Assembly: GCF_003797125.1 (NCBI RefSeq)
Contig: NZ_RKKE01000009.1
Location: 33,976-97,975 of the forward strand
Direction: 5' to 3'
DNA length: 64,000 nt
Source of the DNA: Shewanella frigidimarina
Lineage (GTDB): Bacteria; Pseudomonadota; Gammaproteobacteria; Enterobacterales; Shewanellaceae
This document shows, piece by piece, positions 17,365 to 26,771 of this stretch. Under the pieces are notes generated by a model that made no database searches, was not told the origin of the DNA, and was given only the letters and a program-made list of their open reading frames with translations. The position numbers and the translations under genes were made by a program. The stretch's first letter is position 1. Every line of letters begins with the position of its first letter.

Positions 17365-19014
17365 ATGGAACGCGAGTCAATGGAGTTCGACGTAGTAATT
17401 GTCGGTGCTGGCCCTGCAGGTTTAGCGACCGCTTGTCGTTTAATGCAAATATCTAAAGATGCCGATAAAGAAATCACCGTTTGTGTGGTAGAAAAAGGCT
17501 CTGAAGTGGGTGCTCATATTTTGTCGGGTGCGGTATTCGAACCTGATGTACTGGACGAATTATTTAATGATTGGCGAGATTCAGACATCCCGCTAACCAC
17601 TAAAGTCACTCATGACGAAATCTACCTGCTTAACTCAGAAACACAATCTCGCTTAATGCCCAACAGCTTAGTGCCTAAAACCATGCACAATGATGGTAAC
17701 TACATCATTAGTGTGGGTAACTTGGCCCGCTGGTTAGCCAACAGAGCCGAAGCCATGGGCGTAGAGATTTTCCCTGGTTTTGCAGCCAGTGAATTACTGT
17801 TTAATGAAGACAACAGTGTTAAAGGTATTTTAATCGGTGACATGGGTGTTGGTGAAAATGGTCAACATAAAGACAGCTATATGCCGGGTATGGAATTACA
17901 TGCCAAATACACCGTATTTTCAGAAGGCTGTCGTGGCCATCTAGGTAAACAACTGATCCAAAAATACCATTTAGACAATGGTAAAACACCACAACATTAT
18001 GGCTTAGGCTTTAAAGAAATTTGGAAAATCCCTGCTGAACAACATCAGCAAGGTAAAGTGGTTCACACTGGTGGTTGGCCACTCGTGAATGGCTCATCTG
18101 GTGGTGGCTTCCTATATCATATGGAAGACAACCAAGTTGCTGTAGGGTTAATTATCGACTTAAATTATAAAAACCCTCACCTCAGCCCATTTGATGAATT
18201 TCAACGCTATAAAACTCACCCTGTAATTGCCGCAACATTAACGGGCGGAGAGCGATTATCTTATGGTGCACGAGCCATTGCCAAAGGTGGTTTAAACTCA
18301 CTACCGAAAATGAGCTTCCCTGGTGGTTTAATTATTGGTTGTAATGCGGGCACACTTAACTTTGCTAAAATCAAAGGCACGCATACAGCGATTAAGAGCG
18401 GTATTATTGCGGCAAAAACCTTAGGTGAAGGCTTAATTGCCGGACTAGAAGGTGGCAAAGATCTTGACTGTTTCCAAGACCGTTTCGAAAAAAGCTGGCT
18501 TCATGAAGAGCTTTATAGCTCGCGCAACTTTGGCCCGGCCATGCATAAGTTTGGTACGCTACTCGGTGGCGCCTTTAACTATATCGACCAAAATTGGTTT
18601 GGTGGTAAGTTTCCGGTGACCTTTAGAGACACCACTCCAGATTATGCCACGATGGGGCTAGCGAGCGATTACAATAAAATTGACTATCCTAAACCTGACG
18701 GCAAGTTGAGTTTTGATAAGTTATCGTCGGTATATCTGTCGAATACTTTTCATGAAGAAGATCAGCTGTGTCATTTACATCTAAAAGACCAAAGCATCCC
18801 AATATCGGTAAACTTAGTTAAATTTGATGAACCCGCGCAACGTTACTGTCCTGCCGGTGTTTATGAAGTGGTTGAAGAAGCCGGTGACAAAAAATTTGTC
18901 ATTAATGGTCAAAATTGCATTCATTGTAAGACTTGTGACATTAAAGACCCAAGCCAAAACATTACCTGGGTCACACCAGAAGGCGGCGGCGGGCCAAACT
19001 ACCCAAATATGTAA
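17365..19014 (+). CDS. Electron transfer flavoprotein-ubiquinone oxidoreductase
   Basis: Passes electrons from reduced ETF (fatty-acid and amino-acid acyl-CoA dehydrogenases) to ubiquinone at the inner membrane. 549 residues from ATG 17365, chosen over an upstream TTG because GGTGAG precedes it. The N-terminal dinucleotide fold VVIVGAGPAGLATACRL binds FAD; FKEIWKIP and LPKMSFPGGLIIGCNAGT are family segments; the single 4Fe-4S cluster is ligated near the C-terminus by CPAG and CIHCKTCDI, followed by WVTPEGGGGPNYPNM. It is monocistronic, flanked by a terminator. A palindrome upstream may bind a fatty-acid regulator. Confidence 0.96.
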   Translation: MERESMEFDVVIVGAGPAGLATACRLMQISKDADKEITVCVVEKGSEVGAHILSGAVFEPDVLDELFNDWRDSDIPLTTKVTHDEIYLLNSETQSRLMPNSLVPKTMHNDGNYIISVGNLARWLANRAEAMGVEIFPGFAASELLFNEDNSVKGILIGDMGVGENGQHKDSYMPGMELHAKYTVFSEGCRGHLGKQLIQKYHLDNGKTPQHYGLGFKEIWKIPAEQHQQGKVVHTGGWPLVNGSSGGGFLYHMEDNQVAVGLIIDLNYKNPHLSPFDEFQRYKTHPVIAATLTGGERLSYGARAIAKGGLNSLPKMSFPGGLIIGCNAGTLNFAKIKGTHTAIKSGIIAAKTLGEGLIAGLEGGKDLDCFQDRFEKSWLHEELYSSRNFGPAMHKFGTLLGGAFNYIDQNWFGGKFPVTFRDTTPDYATMGLASDYNKIDYPKPDGKLSFDKLSSVYLSNTFHEEDQLCHLHLKDQSIPISVNLVKFDEPAQRYCPAGVYEVVEEAGDKKFVINGQNCIHCKTCDIKDPSQNITWVTPEGGGGPNYPNM

Positions 19015-19050
19015 GCGAACCAATCGTTAAAATATTGGCATAGTCAATAA

Positions 19051-19080
19051 AACGCACTTAAATATAGGTGCGTTTTTTTT
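19051..19080 (+). terminator. Rho-independent terminator of the ETF-QO gene
   Basis: AACGCAC pairs with GTGCGTT over a 10-base loop and is followed by eight T. Confidence 0.88.
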
Positions 19081-19232
19081 GTTTTATCGACTATCATTAC
19101 CCACATAAAATCAAAACAACCTACACCAAAAGACTATTTTGCTGATTAAATCAACTTAACAGCAAAATAACTATCAATTTATTGCCATTGTGTCCGATAT
19201 ACCATAGAGATACTCCCAAGAGGCTGTTGTAG

Positions 19233-21143
19233 ATGAATACACTTACCATTAAACAAAAAATATTACTGACCGTGACGGTTGCTGTATTGCTATCGACGAT
19301 CTTAGTCGGATTATTAAGTCAACGCAGTGCTAAGCAAATCGTTGAACAGCGGATGCTTAATTCGGAACTGCCAAGCTTAGTCATGCAAATCCGCAATGAC
19401 GTAGACCTGCAAATTAGTAGTTTAATGAATGCTGCAGAACAACTAGCCAATAGCAGAATGTTACTTGGCTGGCTCCAAAATGGTCGCCCGGCGGACCAAG
19501 AAAGCCTAGTCATCGCGCAATTAAATGACCTAAAAAGTCAATACGGCTTAGCTCAAGCGTCTTACGCCGATCGAGAAACCGCAGCTTACTATACCCAAGA
19601 CGGCTTTTTACGGGTATTAACCCCAGAGCAAGATGGTTGGTTTTTTGATTATCGCGACAGTAAACAAGAGCGCATGCTCAATGTTTTTACCGAAGCCAAT
19701 GGTGAAGTGAAATTATTTATCAACTACCAGCAACCTAATGGTCGTGGCCTTGTTGGTTTAGCCAAATCATTAGATGACATGGTTAACTTACTGGCTTCGT
19801 TTAAAATTGAAGACACTGGACTTGTGTATTTAGTTGATGCAAAAGGCGACGTCAAACTGCACCAAGACACTCGTAAAGTGGGTAAATCTAAACTCAGTAA
19901 CCTTTACCCTAACGCCAATACTAACCAGCTACTCAACAAAAGTGACTTCAATTTAGTTAAAGCCGATGTCGATGGTCAGCACATGCTGATTGCCAGTAGC
20001 TACATTAAATCAATGGATTGGTACTTGGTTGCTCAAGTACCTGAAGCAGAAGTATTTGCCCTGCTACAAGAGTCGGCTTATCAGATATTATTATGGACCG
20101 TACTCATCGCCGCGGTATTTATTGCTATTTCGATTGCCGTTGCCGGTTCGGTTAGTCGTCCTATTGCACACATTGCCGAGCTATTTCGTAACATTGGAGA
20201 AGGTGAAGGCGATTTGCGCCAAAGACTACCTGTTAATGGTGATGACGAAATTGCCCAGCTTGCCCGAGGTTTTAATAGCTTCATCAGCAAAATCCAAGAT
20301 ACTGTCGTCGAAGTAGCTAAAACCAGTGAGCAGCTTGGTTTATCGGCACTTGATGTATCAAACCAATCCAATCAAACATTAGCTGATAGCCAGTTACAAA
20401 AAGACCGTACCATCATGGTTGTTACTGCTATTAACGAAATGGGCGCCACGGTTAACGAAATTGCTAGCAATGCAGCTCAAGCAGCGGTCACCGCTCGTGA
20501 TGCCGATACTGAATCAGTGGATGGTCAAAAAGTTGTAACCCGTGCACGTTCGACTATCAATCAGTTGTCTAAAGACGTCGAGCAAGTCGGTGAAGTGATT
20601 GAGTCACTAGCGACGCACACTAAATCGATTGGCAGTATTTTAGATGTTATCCGTGCCATTTCAGAGCAAACAAACTTACTGGCACTTAACGCCGCGATTG
20701 AAGCTGCTCGTGCTGGAGAAGCGGGACGTGGCTTTGCTGTAGTTGCAGATGAAGTGCGTAACTTAGCCTCTCGAACTGCGGCGTCGACCAACGAAGTGCA
20801 AACTATGATTGATAAACTTCAATCAGAAACCAGTCGTGCTGTTAACGCTATGGAGCAATCTCGTAGCCGCTCACACGAAGGTGTTACAGCTGTCGATGAA
20901 GCAAGCCAGTCGCTAAGTGGTATTAGCGAACGTATTGCACTGATTAGCGATATGAACATTCAAGTGGCTGCTGCGACAGAAGAGCAATCTACTGTGGTTG
21001 AAGACATTAATCGTAATGTGACCGAAATCAACGATATTACTCAGCGAACAGCAGATACTGCTCACGCAGCTGCAAATGCGAGTAAATCATTGAATCAGTT
21101 AGCCAGTAGACTTGATATCTTAGTGGCTCGCTTTAAAGTGTAG
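19233..21143 (+). CDS. Methyl-accepting chemotaxis protein
   Basis: A 636-residue transmembrane chemoreceptor. The first helix (about 10-28) and second (about 284-304) flank a periplasmic ligand domain of about 255 residues that resembles a double Cache (YYTQDGFLRVLTPEQDGW, DTGLVYLVDAKGDVKLHQDT). HAMP follows, beginning with the conserved Pro after SVSRP, then the signalling hairpin whose tip EQTNLLALNAAIEAARAGE is invariant in the family. There is no C-terminal CheR-docking pentapeptide. AAGAGG precedes ATG 19233. Ligand unknown; Cache domains usually bind small organic acids or amino acids. It sits alone, away from any che operon. Confidence 0.95.
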   Translation: MNTLTIKQKILLTVTVAVLLSTILVGLLSQRSAKQIVEQRMLNSELPSLVMQIRNDVDLQISSLMNAAEQLANSRMLLGWLQNGRPADQESLVIAQLNDLKSQYGLAQASYADRETAAYYTQDGFLRVLTPEQDGWFFDYRDSKQERMLNVFTEANGEVKLFINYQQPNGRGLVGLAKSLDDMVNLLASFKIEDTGLVYLVDAKGDVKLHQDTRKVGKSKLSNLYPNANTNQLLNKSDFNLVKADVDGQHMLIASSYIKSMDWYLVAQVPEAEVFALLQESAYQILLWTVLIAAVFIAISIAVAGSVSRPIAHIAELFRNIGEGEGDLRQRLPVNGDDEIAQLARGFNSFISKIQDTVVEVAKTSEQLGLSALDVSNQSNQTLADSQLQKDRTIMVVTAINEMGATVNEIASNAAQAAVTARDADTESVDGQKVVTRARSTINQLSKDVEQVGEVIESLATHTKSIGSILDVIRAISEQTNLLALNAAIEAARAGEAGRGFAVVADEVRNLASRTAASTNEVQTMIDKLQSETSRAVNAMEQSRSRSHEGVTAVDEASQSLSGISERIALISDMNIQVAAATEEQSTVVEDINRNVTEINDITQRTADTAHAAANASKSLNQLASRLDILVARFKV

Positions 21144-21168
21144 TCCGTAGTTAACTCGCTTTAACAAA

Positions 21169-21198
21169 AACGCCACTCATTTGAGTGGCGTTTTTTTA
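21169..21198. terminator. Bidirectional terminator
   Basis: An 11-bp stem AACGCCACTCA/TGAGTGGCGTT with a tiny loop has T-runs on both strands and serves the chemoreceptor gene and the convergent DUF4870 gene. Confidence 0.9.
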
Positions 21199-21240
21199 TG
21201 GCCATTCTATTCGGCCATCACGACATGCTTATAGTGCGGG

Positions 21241-21600
21241 TTACTTAATAAACCGGATAGTGAGCGGGTATTGGTAAGCTATACCATCGTTAGCTTTAAC
21301 AATAGCGATAATAGTACAAATAATATCAAGCAATGCTAGAGCGGCTAATAGTATGACTCCCACACCAATCAAAATTAATATTGCAGATACCATGGCATAT
21401 ATCATTAAGCTCAATTTAAAATTAAGACAGTTCTTTCCGCATTGATTGGCAAACTCAAATTCATCACGCTTCATTAACCAGACAATTAAAGGGCCCAAAA
21501 CACTTCCTAGCGGAAATACGTAACCGGCAAAACTGGCGGCATGGATCAATAACCCCATATCTTTGGCTTGCTTGCTAACGTCGTCTATCGGTTCAGTCAT
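21241..21600 (-). CDS. DUF4870 (Tic20-like) membrane protein
   Basis: A 119-residue protein with three or four hydrophobic helices. The pattern HAASFAGYVFPLGSVLGPLIVWLMKRDEFEFANQCGKNCLNF, seen here in pieces (FPLG, GPLIVWL, the charged KRDE before a helix-breaking Asn), is the DUF4870 signature; the tail has ANDGIAYQYPLTIRFIK. The family is widespread in bacteria without an established function. Single gene. Confidence 0.85.
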   Translation of the reverse strand: MTEPIDDVSKQAKDMGLLIHAASFAGYVFPLGSVLGPLIVWLMKRDEFEFANQCGKNCLNFKLSLMIYAMVSAILILIGVGVILLAALALLDIICTIIAIVKANDGIAYQYPLTIRFIK

Positions 21601-21656
21601 TTGATATTCCTTATCATGTTATTTTTATCATATCGTTCTTATCATACTGGGAGGCA

Positions 21657-22349
21657 TTAACTGGCGTTGCCATATAAGCGCATTGCCCAATCTTCTATAC
21701 TTTGCAGATCTAGTCGGCGTTGTAATGAGTTAACCCAACTTTGCGCTAAGCCTTCGCACCCAAGCAATGTCTGATATTGTTCTGCATCAAATTCAGCTAA
21801 AAAATAAATCTGCATCGCTTTAGCCACACTGATATCCGATTTTCTCTCTAGCAGAAAAATACTGTCACTTGGACGAATGTCACCTTCAGACAGCACCCGA
21901 TAAAACCAACCGCACATACGACTTTCTTGCATGGCTAAGGCAAATTTAGGGTGGCCAAACTGTAAATTGAGCTTAAAACAAGGAGAACGAGGTTGAGTCA
22001 CTTGTAATGTCACATCACCAATTTGAACGATGTCACCGATATTAACCTGTGCTTCATTAAGGCCAACGGTACTGATATTTTCACCCATTGAAGGGGCATC
22101 ACAAAACGTAGACATTAAATCCCAGCGGCGATATTGACCATAATGCTCACGCGGAAAATGATGCAACACCCTATCGAGGCCGCCGTGATGTTTAGGGTCG
22201 GCCTCACGATTGCCGATTACGTGGTCAAATTGCACGGTCAACTGCTTAGCGGCATGTTTTTGGTTAATACAACTGGCAACACCGTTATGCATTTGCACTT
22301 GGTCGCCTAAATACAGCCCAGAAATACTCTTTACCAATCGCTTACTCAT
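21657..22349 (-). CDS. yiiM: MOSC-domain protein YiiM
   Basis: YiiM is a Moco enzyme reducing N-hydroxylated bases such as 6-hydroxylaminopurine in E. coli. This 230-residue protein matches it along its length: KHHGGLDRVLHHFPREHY, SMGENISTVGLNEAQVNIGD, the MOSC core QPRSPCFKLN with the Cys that ligates molybdenum, WFYRVL, and a C-terminal SWVNSLQRRL. It is a direct consumer of the cofactor made by the moa/moe genes in this window. Confidence 0.88.
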   Translation of the reverse strand: MSKRLVKSISGLYLGDQVQMHNGVASCINQKHAAKQLTVQFDHVIGNREADPKHHGGLDRVLHHFPREHYGQYRRWDLMSTFCDAPSMGENISTVGLNEAQVNIGDIVQIGDVTLQVTQPRSPCFKLNLQFGHPKFALAMQESRMCGWFYRVLSEGDIRPSDSIFLLERKSDISVAKAMQIYFLAEFDAEQYQTLLGCEGLAQSWVNSLQRRLDLQSIEDWAMRLYGNAS

Positions 22350-22404
22350 CCAGCATACCCTTGCTTAAGCATGATTATAGAGTGCCAATATACCCAATTT
22401 TCAG

Positions 22405-22438
22405 ACAAAAAAAAGCCTTACTGGGGAAGAGTAAGGCT
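22405..22438 (-). terminator. Terminator downstream of the PfkB kinase gene
   Basis: AGCCTTACT/AGTAAGGCT, a 9-bp stem with a 7-base loop, is followed on the minus strand by eight T. It lies about 200 bases after the kinase stop in an otherwise empty stretch (22350-22642). Confidence 0.85.
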
Positions 22439-22642
22439 ATAAATAAAATGGGAGATAATATAGCAAAAATAATAGCTAAGAATAGCCTGAACCATTAGAC
22501 ACTATAAAAGTTGTTTAGACGGGCTCATCATAAAGGCCAACAATGACACTAAAATGACAAAGTAATACTATTTGAGTTATCCGCATACACTTAACAAATA
22601 CACAATGTTCGTCAGCAAACCATCGCTTAAGCCAAATTGGGT

Positions 22643-23488
22643 TTAGGCTAGATACTGTTTAAGTGCCTCACCAGGAATCGAGCTTTTTGTTGCTACCGCA
22701 AATGATGCCCACAACGCACCTTCATGCATCGCATCTGTAATAGGCATCTGCTCGCATAGGCCATGAATAACGCCTGCTGCATAAGCATCCCCTGCTCCCG
22801 TAGTATCGACCACATCGGCAATGACAGCTGGCACATGTTGTTCTCCAGCAGCGCTGTACACCATCGCCCCTTTGTCGCCGTCGGTCACAATAAAGTATTC
22901 TAATGCATTGCCAGCAATAGCCTGTGCAAATCGCCATGGATCCTGGTTGCAACGACCTTGCATATCAGTAATTGACGCAATCAACACATGACAAGGACGA
23001 TTACGCTCATCCTTGGCTAATTGCGATATCACTTTGCAGTTAGGGTTGCTCACCATCGCATCAGCTGCCCAAGCACCAGCGCCTTTGGCAGAAGAGTTAA
23101 TATAAAAAGCATCCCAATGTTGCCAGTCTGGTGGTGCAGGAAGTTCAAAAATAGGTCGCTGAGGTCGAATAATGGTTCGTTCACCATCAGGCGTCATCAC
23201 CAGTAACATCTCACAAGTATTACCAACAAAACGATGAACTAAACGACAATCAAGCCCTAAGGTACTGGCTTTAGCTAAAATCCAGTCGCCGATGTCATCG
23301 CTACCGACTTCACTTACCAGTGAAACATTATGTTGAGCCCACACTAAACCTAATCCCGTGTTTGCGCCGCCGCCACCTAAACGCAATCCACCATCCTGAT
23401 AATGAAATCGACCACCCGTTTGTAAGGGCTTATCAAGCATTAAAATGCGATCACAATTGATATTGGCAAGCAAAAGAATATTGGCCAT
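22643..23488 (-). CDS. PfkB/ribokinase-family carbohydrate kinase
   Basis: A 281-residue sugar or nucleoside kinase. The N-terminal substrate-site segment LRLGGGGANTGLGL and the C-terminal DTTGAGDAYAAG, containing the catalytic Asp and anion hole, are the two PfkB signatures. The middle IIRPQRPIF is unusual and gives no clue to the substrate. ATG 23488 has AGGTGA upstream and is preferred over the GTG three codons before. It follows the HemN-like gene but a strong terminator stands between them. Substrate unknown. Confidence 0.88.
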   Translation of the reverse strand: MANILLLANINCDRILMLDKPLQTGGRFHYQDGGLRLGGGGANTGLGLVWAQHNVSLVSEVGSDDIGDWILAKASTLGLDCRLVHRFVGNTCEMLLVMTPDGERTIIRPQRPIFELPAPPDWQHWDAFYINSSAKGAGAWAADAMVSNPNCKVISQLAKDERNRPCHVLIASITDMQGRCNQDPWRFAQAIAGNALEYFIVTDGDKGAMVYSAAGEQHVPAVIADVVDTTGAGDAYAAGVIHGLCEQMPITDAMHEGALWASFAVATKSSIPGEALKQYLA

Positions 23489-23532
23489 GCAACTCACCTA
23501 AAAAACGTAGATAAAAAGAGCCTTGAGTATAA

Positions 23533-23560
23533 CAAAAAGGCCGTGATAATCACGGCCTTT
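23533..23560 (-). terminator. Terminator of the HemN-like gene
   Basis: AAAGGCCGTGAT/ATCACGGCCTTT is an almost gap-free hairpin with T following on the minus strand, immediately after the gene ending at 23577. Confidence 0.88.
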
Positions 23561-23576
23561 GCTAATCTAAACAAGA

Positions 23577-24914
23577 TTACATATCAGTTGCGCCAAGTGG
23601 TTGTCGTAATTGGGCGCGCACATTGTCCATACCAGAGTAAAACTCCTTCATCATCAACAACCCCAACATTTTGCCATTATCGGTTACGATCAATTCGTCT
23701 GGATTAACTGGGTCATTTTTAAGGGCTCCCATGGCTTTCATTGAGGTCATTTCTTTAAACAACGCAGTGTCTAAATTAACGTTAAAAGTGTCACGGAAAT
23801 ATTTACGCGATAAACGCCCCGAAAACATTCCTAATAAAAAGCGATATTGCATCACTTCTTTTAATTGATATTTTTTCTGTTGCTCAACTGCCATACGACC
23901 TTCAGCAATACGTTGTTGGTATTTTTTCAGTGAAAATGTATTCACGTATAGGGTGTCATTTAAAAAACTAAACGAGCCAGAACCGACACCGAGATATTCA
24001 TCATAATCAATAACATACTCATCAAAACCTTCATCATTGGTTTTACCAAACGCCCAAGCCGACAATTGTGTATATTGCCCCGTCAAGTGATTTAAAATCT
24101 GTCGATACTGATTCACCATGTCACCATGAGGTGCAGCTAACTGACCTTTAACGCTTTTACGGGTCTGGTGGGTAATCATCAATGGATACGTGGTAATTTG
24201 GCGAGGGTCGAGCTTAGAAGCCATTTCAAGATCCGACTGAATAATCTCATCCGTTTGACCACGGAAACCGAAAATGAGGTCGACATTGATGATCGGAAAC
24301 AATTCTTTTGCCGCCATAATGCGGTCAAAGGTTTGTTGGCCAGAGCCAAACTTGTCTAAGCGATCGGTCATTTTTAAAATGCCATCGTCAAAGCTTTGTA
24401 CCCCAATCGACATTCTGTCTACTAGGCCTTTTAATTGCTTAAATTCAGGGCTGGCTAAATGTTGTGGATCAGACTCACAAGACACTTCTTTAATGCCAGG
24501 AAACAGATTTTTTGCATGCTCGATGGTACGAGCTAACTCGTCTTCAAGCACAGTAGTCGTGCCGCCGCCAATGTACATAGACTCAAACTCATAGCCCAAA
24601 TCTTTGGCCATTTGCATCTCTTTGCGCAGCGCGACAAAGTATTCGCGTGCTTTGTCTTCACGGAATAAAAAACGGTGAAAAGTACAAAACGAGCACAAGG
24701 TATGACAAAACGGAATGTGGGCATACAACATGTACTTTTTGCCTTCAACAGGTTTAGGCATACGGTCTGTAGAAATGGTGTCTAGACGTAAATTTTTATC
24801 AACATAATACTGCATCACCCGCTCCATAGAGCTGATCATCCAATTGGGGACGGTAATATTAGATTGATAAGGTTTAATCAACTCTTGGCTGGCTGATTGA
24901 ATAATTGAAGACAT
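23577..24914 (-). CDS. HemN-like radical SAM protein (not HemN itself)
   Basis: A 445-residue radical SAM protein of the coproporphyrinogen-III-oxidase-like superfamily. The cluster motif is HIPFCHTLCSFCTF: CxxxCxxC without the fourth Cys that true HemN (55222-56598 here) shows in CYYCGC. YIGGGTTT and LIFGFRGQT are the SAM and partner segments, and a HemN_C-like domain follows (GVGSGSFSFLND, QYRFLLGMFSGRL). This layout is shared with HemW and with HutW/ChuW-type heme-utilisation proteins. ATG 24914 has TAGGA six bases before it; the frame beyond is unused. No heme-uptake gene adjoins, so the role stays open. Confidence 0.82.
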   Translation of the reverse strand: MSSIIQSASQELIKPYQSNITVPNWMISSMERVMQYYVDKNLRLDTISTDRMPKPVEGKKYMLYAHIPFCHTLCSFCTFHRFLFREDKAREYFVALRKEMQMAKDLGYEFESMYIGGGTTTVLEDELARTIEHAKNLFPGIKEVSCESDPQHLASPEFKQLKGLVDRMSIGVQSFDDGILKMTDRLDKFGSGQQTFDRIMAAKELFPIINVDLIFGFRGQTDEIIQSDLEMASKLDPRQITTYPLMITHQTRKSVKGQLAAPHGDMVNQYRQILNHLTGQYTQLSAWAFGKTNDEGFDEYVIDYDEYLGVGSGSFSFLNDTLYVNTFSLKKYQQRIAEGRMAVEQQKKYQLKEVMQYRFLLGMFSGRLSRKYFRDTFNVNLDTALFKEMTSMKAMGALKNDPVNPDELIVTDNGKMLGLLMMKEFYSGMDNVRAQLRQPLGATDM

Positions 24915-25252
24915 AAAAAATCCTAACTGAATGAAGCCCTGAGAGCAAAACCATTGAATAACAAGCGCTAATAAAAGACGCATACCATAAGCAGAAAAAC
25001 AAAATATCACTTTAGAGATAGCTAAAATGTGAGATAGCTAATAGATATGCAAACTAGCACGGTTATCATCGCTCATTTGTTAAGCAGATCATGTTTTAGA
25101 CATTGCTGTTGAGCAATGATGGAAGGATTATCACGAGAATAAAACAATAATAAAGACAAATAGATAACACACAGCAAGCGACACGTACAACTAAAGTCAG
25201 ATACGAACACAATAAACAGCATTGGAAATATTAACTAGCGTTTATTAAAGAG
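24915..25252. other. Gene-free stretch with a perfect hairpin
   Basis: About 340 bases upstream of the HemN-like gene contain no credible gene. CATTGCT-GTTG-AGCAATG at 25101-25118 is a perfect 7-bp hairpin without a good T-run, about 190 bases before the start. It could be an operator, or a weak terminator of yqfB on the minus strand. Confidence 0.4.
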
Positions 25253-25582
25253 TCACGAGTATGACGCATCAACCAATTTAAATGAAATCATAAACAGAGC
25301 TTGCTGATTAGGGTACACAGTTTGAATAAGCTGTTTTAACTCGACCAATGGCAAGCTTTCTTGAGTAGCATGAAACTCATTAATATCATCAAATGCTAAT
25401 GGCTCAACAGCCAAAATAATGATATCGCACACCTTAATATGGTTTTCGAGCGTAAACACTTCAACCTGGTTGCCGGGCCGATAATGATTTTCGCTGGCAT
25501 CACGAATGGTTATCGTCTTCAGCCCCGATGCAACTAGCGGCGTTAAAAACTCAAAAAAGGTAATTTGCGTAGGGGCAGTCAT
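25253..25582 (-). CDS. yqfB: ASCH-domain N4-acetylcytidine amidohydrolase YqfB
   Basis: A 109-residue ASCH protein; E. coli YqfB hydrolyses N4-acetylcytidine. Shared features are ITFFEFLTPLVASGLKTITIRD, with the Lys22 and Thr25 that are catalytic in the E. coli enzyme, and LVELKQLIQTVYPNQQALFMISFKL at the end. ATG 25582 is used; a TTG three codons earlier is unlikely. AAGG is nine bases upstream. Stands between the HemN-like gene and yqhC on the same strand. Confidence 0.88.
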   Translation of the reverse strand: MTAPTQITFFEFLTPLVASGLKTITIRDASENHYRPGNQVEVFTLENHIKVCDIIILAVEPLAFDDINEFHATQESLPLVELKQLIQTVYPNQQALFMISFKLVDASYS

Positions 25583-25649
25583 CAGTGGCAACCTTCATTA
25601 ACACTATAAAGTGCCCATCAAGAGCACATTAGTTAAGCTCAAATTCGCA

Positions 25650-26519
25650 TTATAATCTAGCGCACTCGCCAGGGCTTTGATCAAAGTAGCGTTTAAACTC
25701 ACGGCTAAATTGAGCCGTACTTTCATAACCCACCTGAGTTGATACCTCTTTTACTTTTAGATTCTGCAGTTGTAATAACGCTTTGGCTTTATTGAGGCGA
25801 ATCTTTTTTAAATATTGTATTGGTGATGAAGCAGTAACTTCTTTAAAGCTACGATGGAATGCCGACGGACTCATATTCACCAAGCTTGCTAATGTGTCAA
25901 CTTCAACCGACTCACCATAATGCTTATGAATGTAGTTAAGCGCTTTTTCTACCCTCGATAAACGGGTATGACTTAACGACAACGCATAGAGTGGTGCAGC
26001 ATCAGGTGAATCCAATAGGCGATATAATAATTCAAGCACTAACGCTTCACCCATTACTTTTGCTTCTAACGGCGACTGCAACGCCTGTAATAACCGAATA
26101 ACACTGCAATCCATATCTTCAGTGTTATCAGCAACAAAAAAACCACTCTGGCGCGATTCGTTTAAATCTTTAGGGATTTGATGATGCTCATCCATTAAAC
26201 GGATAATGTAATTGAGTTGTACTAAATCAATATCAACCATCAACACCAGCACAGGTTCTTCAATGCTGGCAAAGGTTTCACATTCTACTGGCAATGGCAC
26301 GGTCATCACTAATGAGTGCTGACGGTCGTATTCAAAGGTTTGATTATCTAAATAGACCCGCTTTTTACCTTGGCCAACAATAAGCACGCCTTGTGAATAG
26401 CACATTGGCCCGCGCGCACCATATTGTGAGCTACGAAACACATGCACGCCGGATAAGTGAGTATCATTGACCCCTTCTTTTGGGGCAAGCTGTGCCATTA
26501 ATGTTGCTATCTCATTCAT
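25650..26519 (-). CDS. yqhC: AraC-family regulator YqhC-like
   Basis: A 289-residue activator with an AraC_N-type (PF06719) N-terminal domain (GVHVFRSSQYGARGPMCYSQGVLIVGQGKKR) and a C-terminal double helix-turn-helix (VDTLASLVNMSPSAFHRSFKEV and KVKEVSTQVGYESTAQFSREFKR). It is divergent from a yqhD homologue, the same arrangement as in E. coli, where YqhC senses reactive aldehydes and switches yqhD on. The gene pair and domain type together justify the name. Confidence 0.85.
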   Translation of the reverse strand: MNEIATLMAQLAPKEGVNDTHLSGVHVFRSSQYGARGPMCYSQGVLIVGQGKKRVYLDNQTFEYDRQHSLVMTVPLPVECETFASIEEPVLVLMVDIDLVQLNYIIRLMDEHHQIPKDLNESRQSGFFVADNTEDMDCSVIRLLQALQSPLEAKVMGEALVLELLYRLLDSPDAAPLYALSLSHTRLSRVEKALNYIHKHYGESVEVDTLASLVNMSPSAFHRSFKEVTASSPIQYLKKIRLNKAKALLQLQNLKVKEVSTQVGYESTAQFSREFKRYFDQSPGECARL

Positions 26520-26694
26520 ACTCTTCCCCTCAGAAAAACCATGACACCGATACTACCAAAAAAGCAGTAAAAGGTATTAAAATTATCAATATTTAGTCAT
26601 ATAAACACAAAAAAGATAGGAATAGGCATGAACACGACAGTTCTGTGTATGTTTATTTTGACTCAAAGGACTATCATAGCTACATGATTTATCG

Positions 26695-26727
26695 TTGCTG
26701 TTGTGTACAAATAATCTATATACACAA
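26695..26727 (+). promoter_or_regulatory. Predicted yqhD promoter with overlapping inverted repeat
   Basis: TTGCTG (26695-26700) and TATATA (26717-26722) are separated by 16 bases. TTGTGTA (26701-26707) and TACACAA (26721-26727) form an inverted repeat spanning the same interval, a candidate regulator site. It is 45 bases before the yqhD ATG. Confidence 0.45.
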
Positions 26728-26771
26728 TCAGCCACTTATTTGTTTCACTGCTAAACCAAAAGGCAACAATT

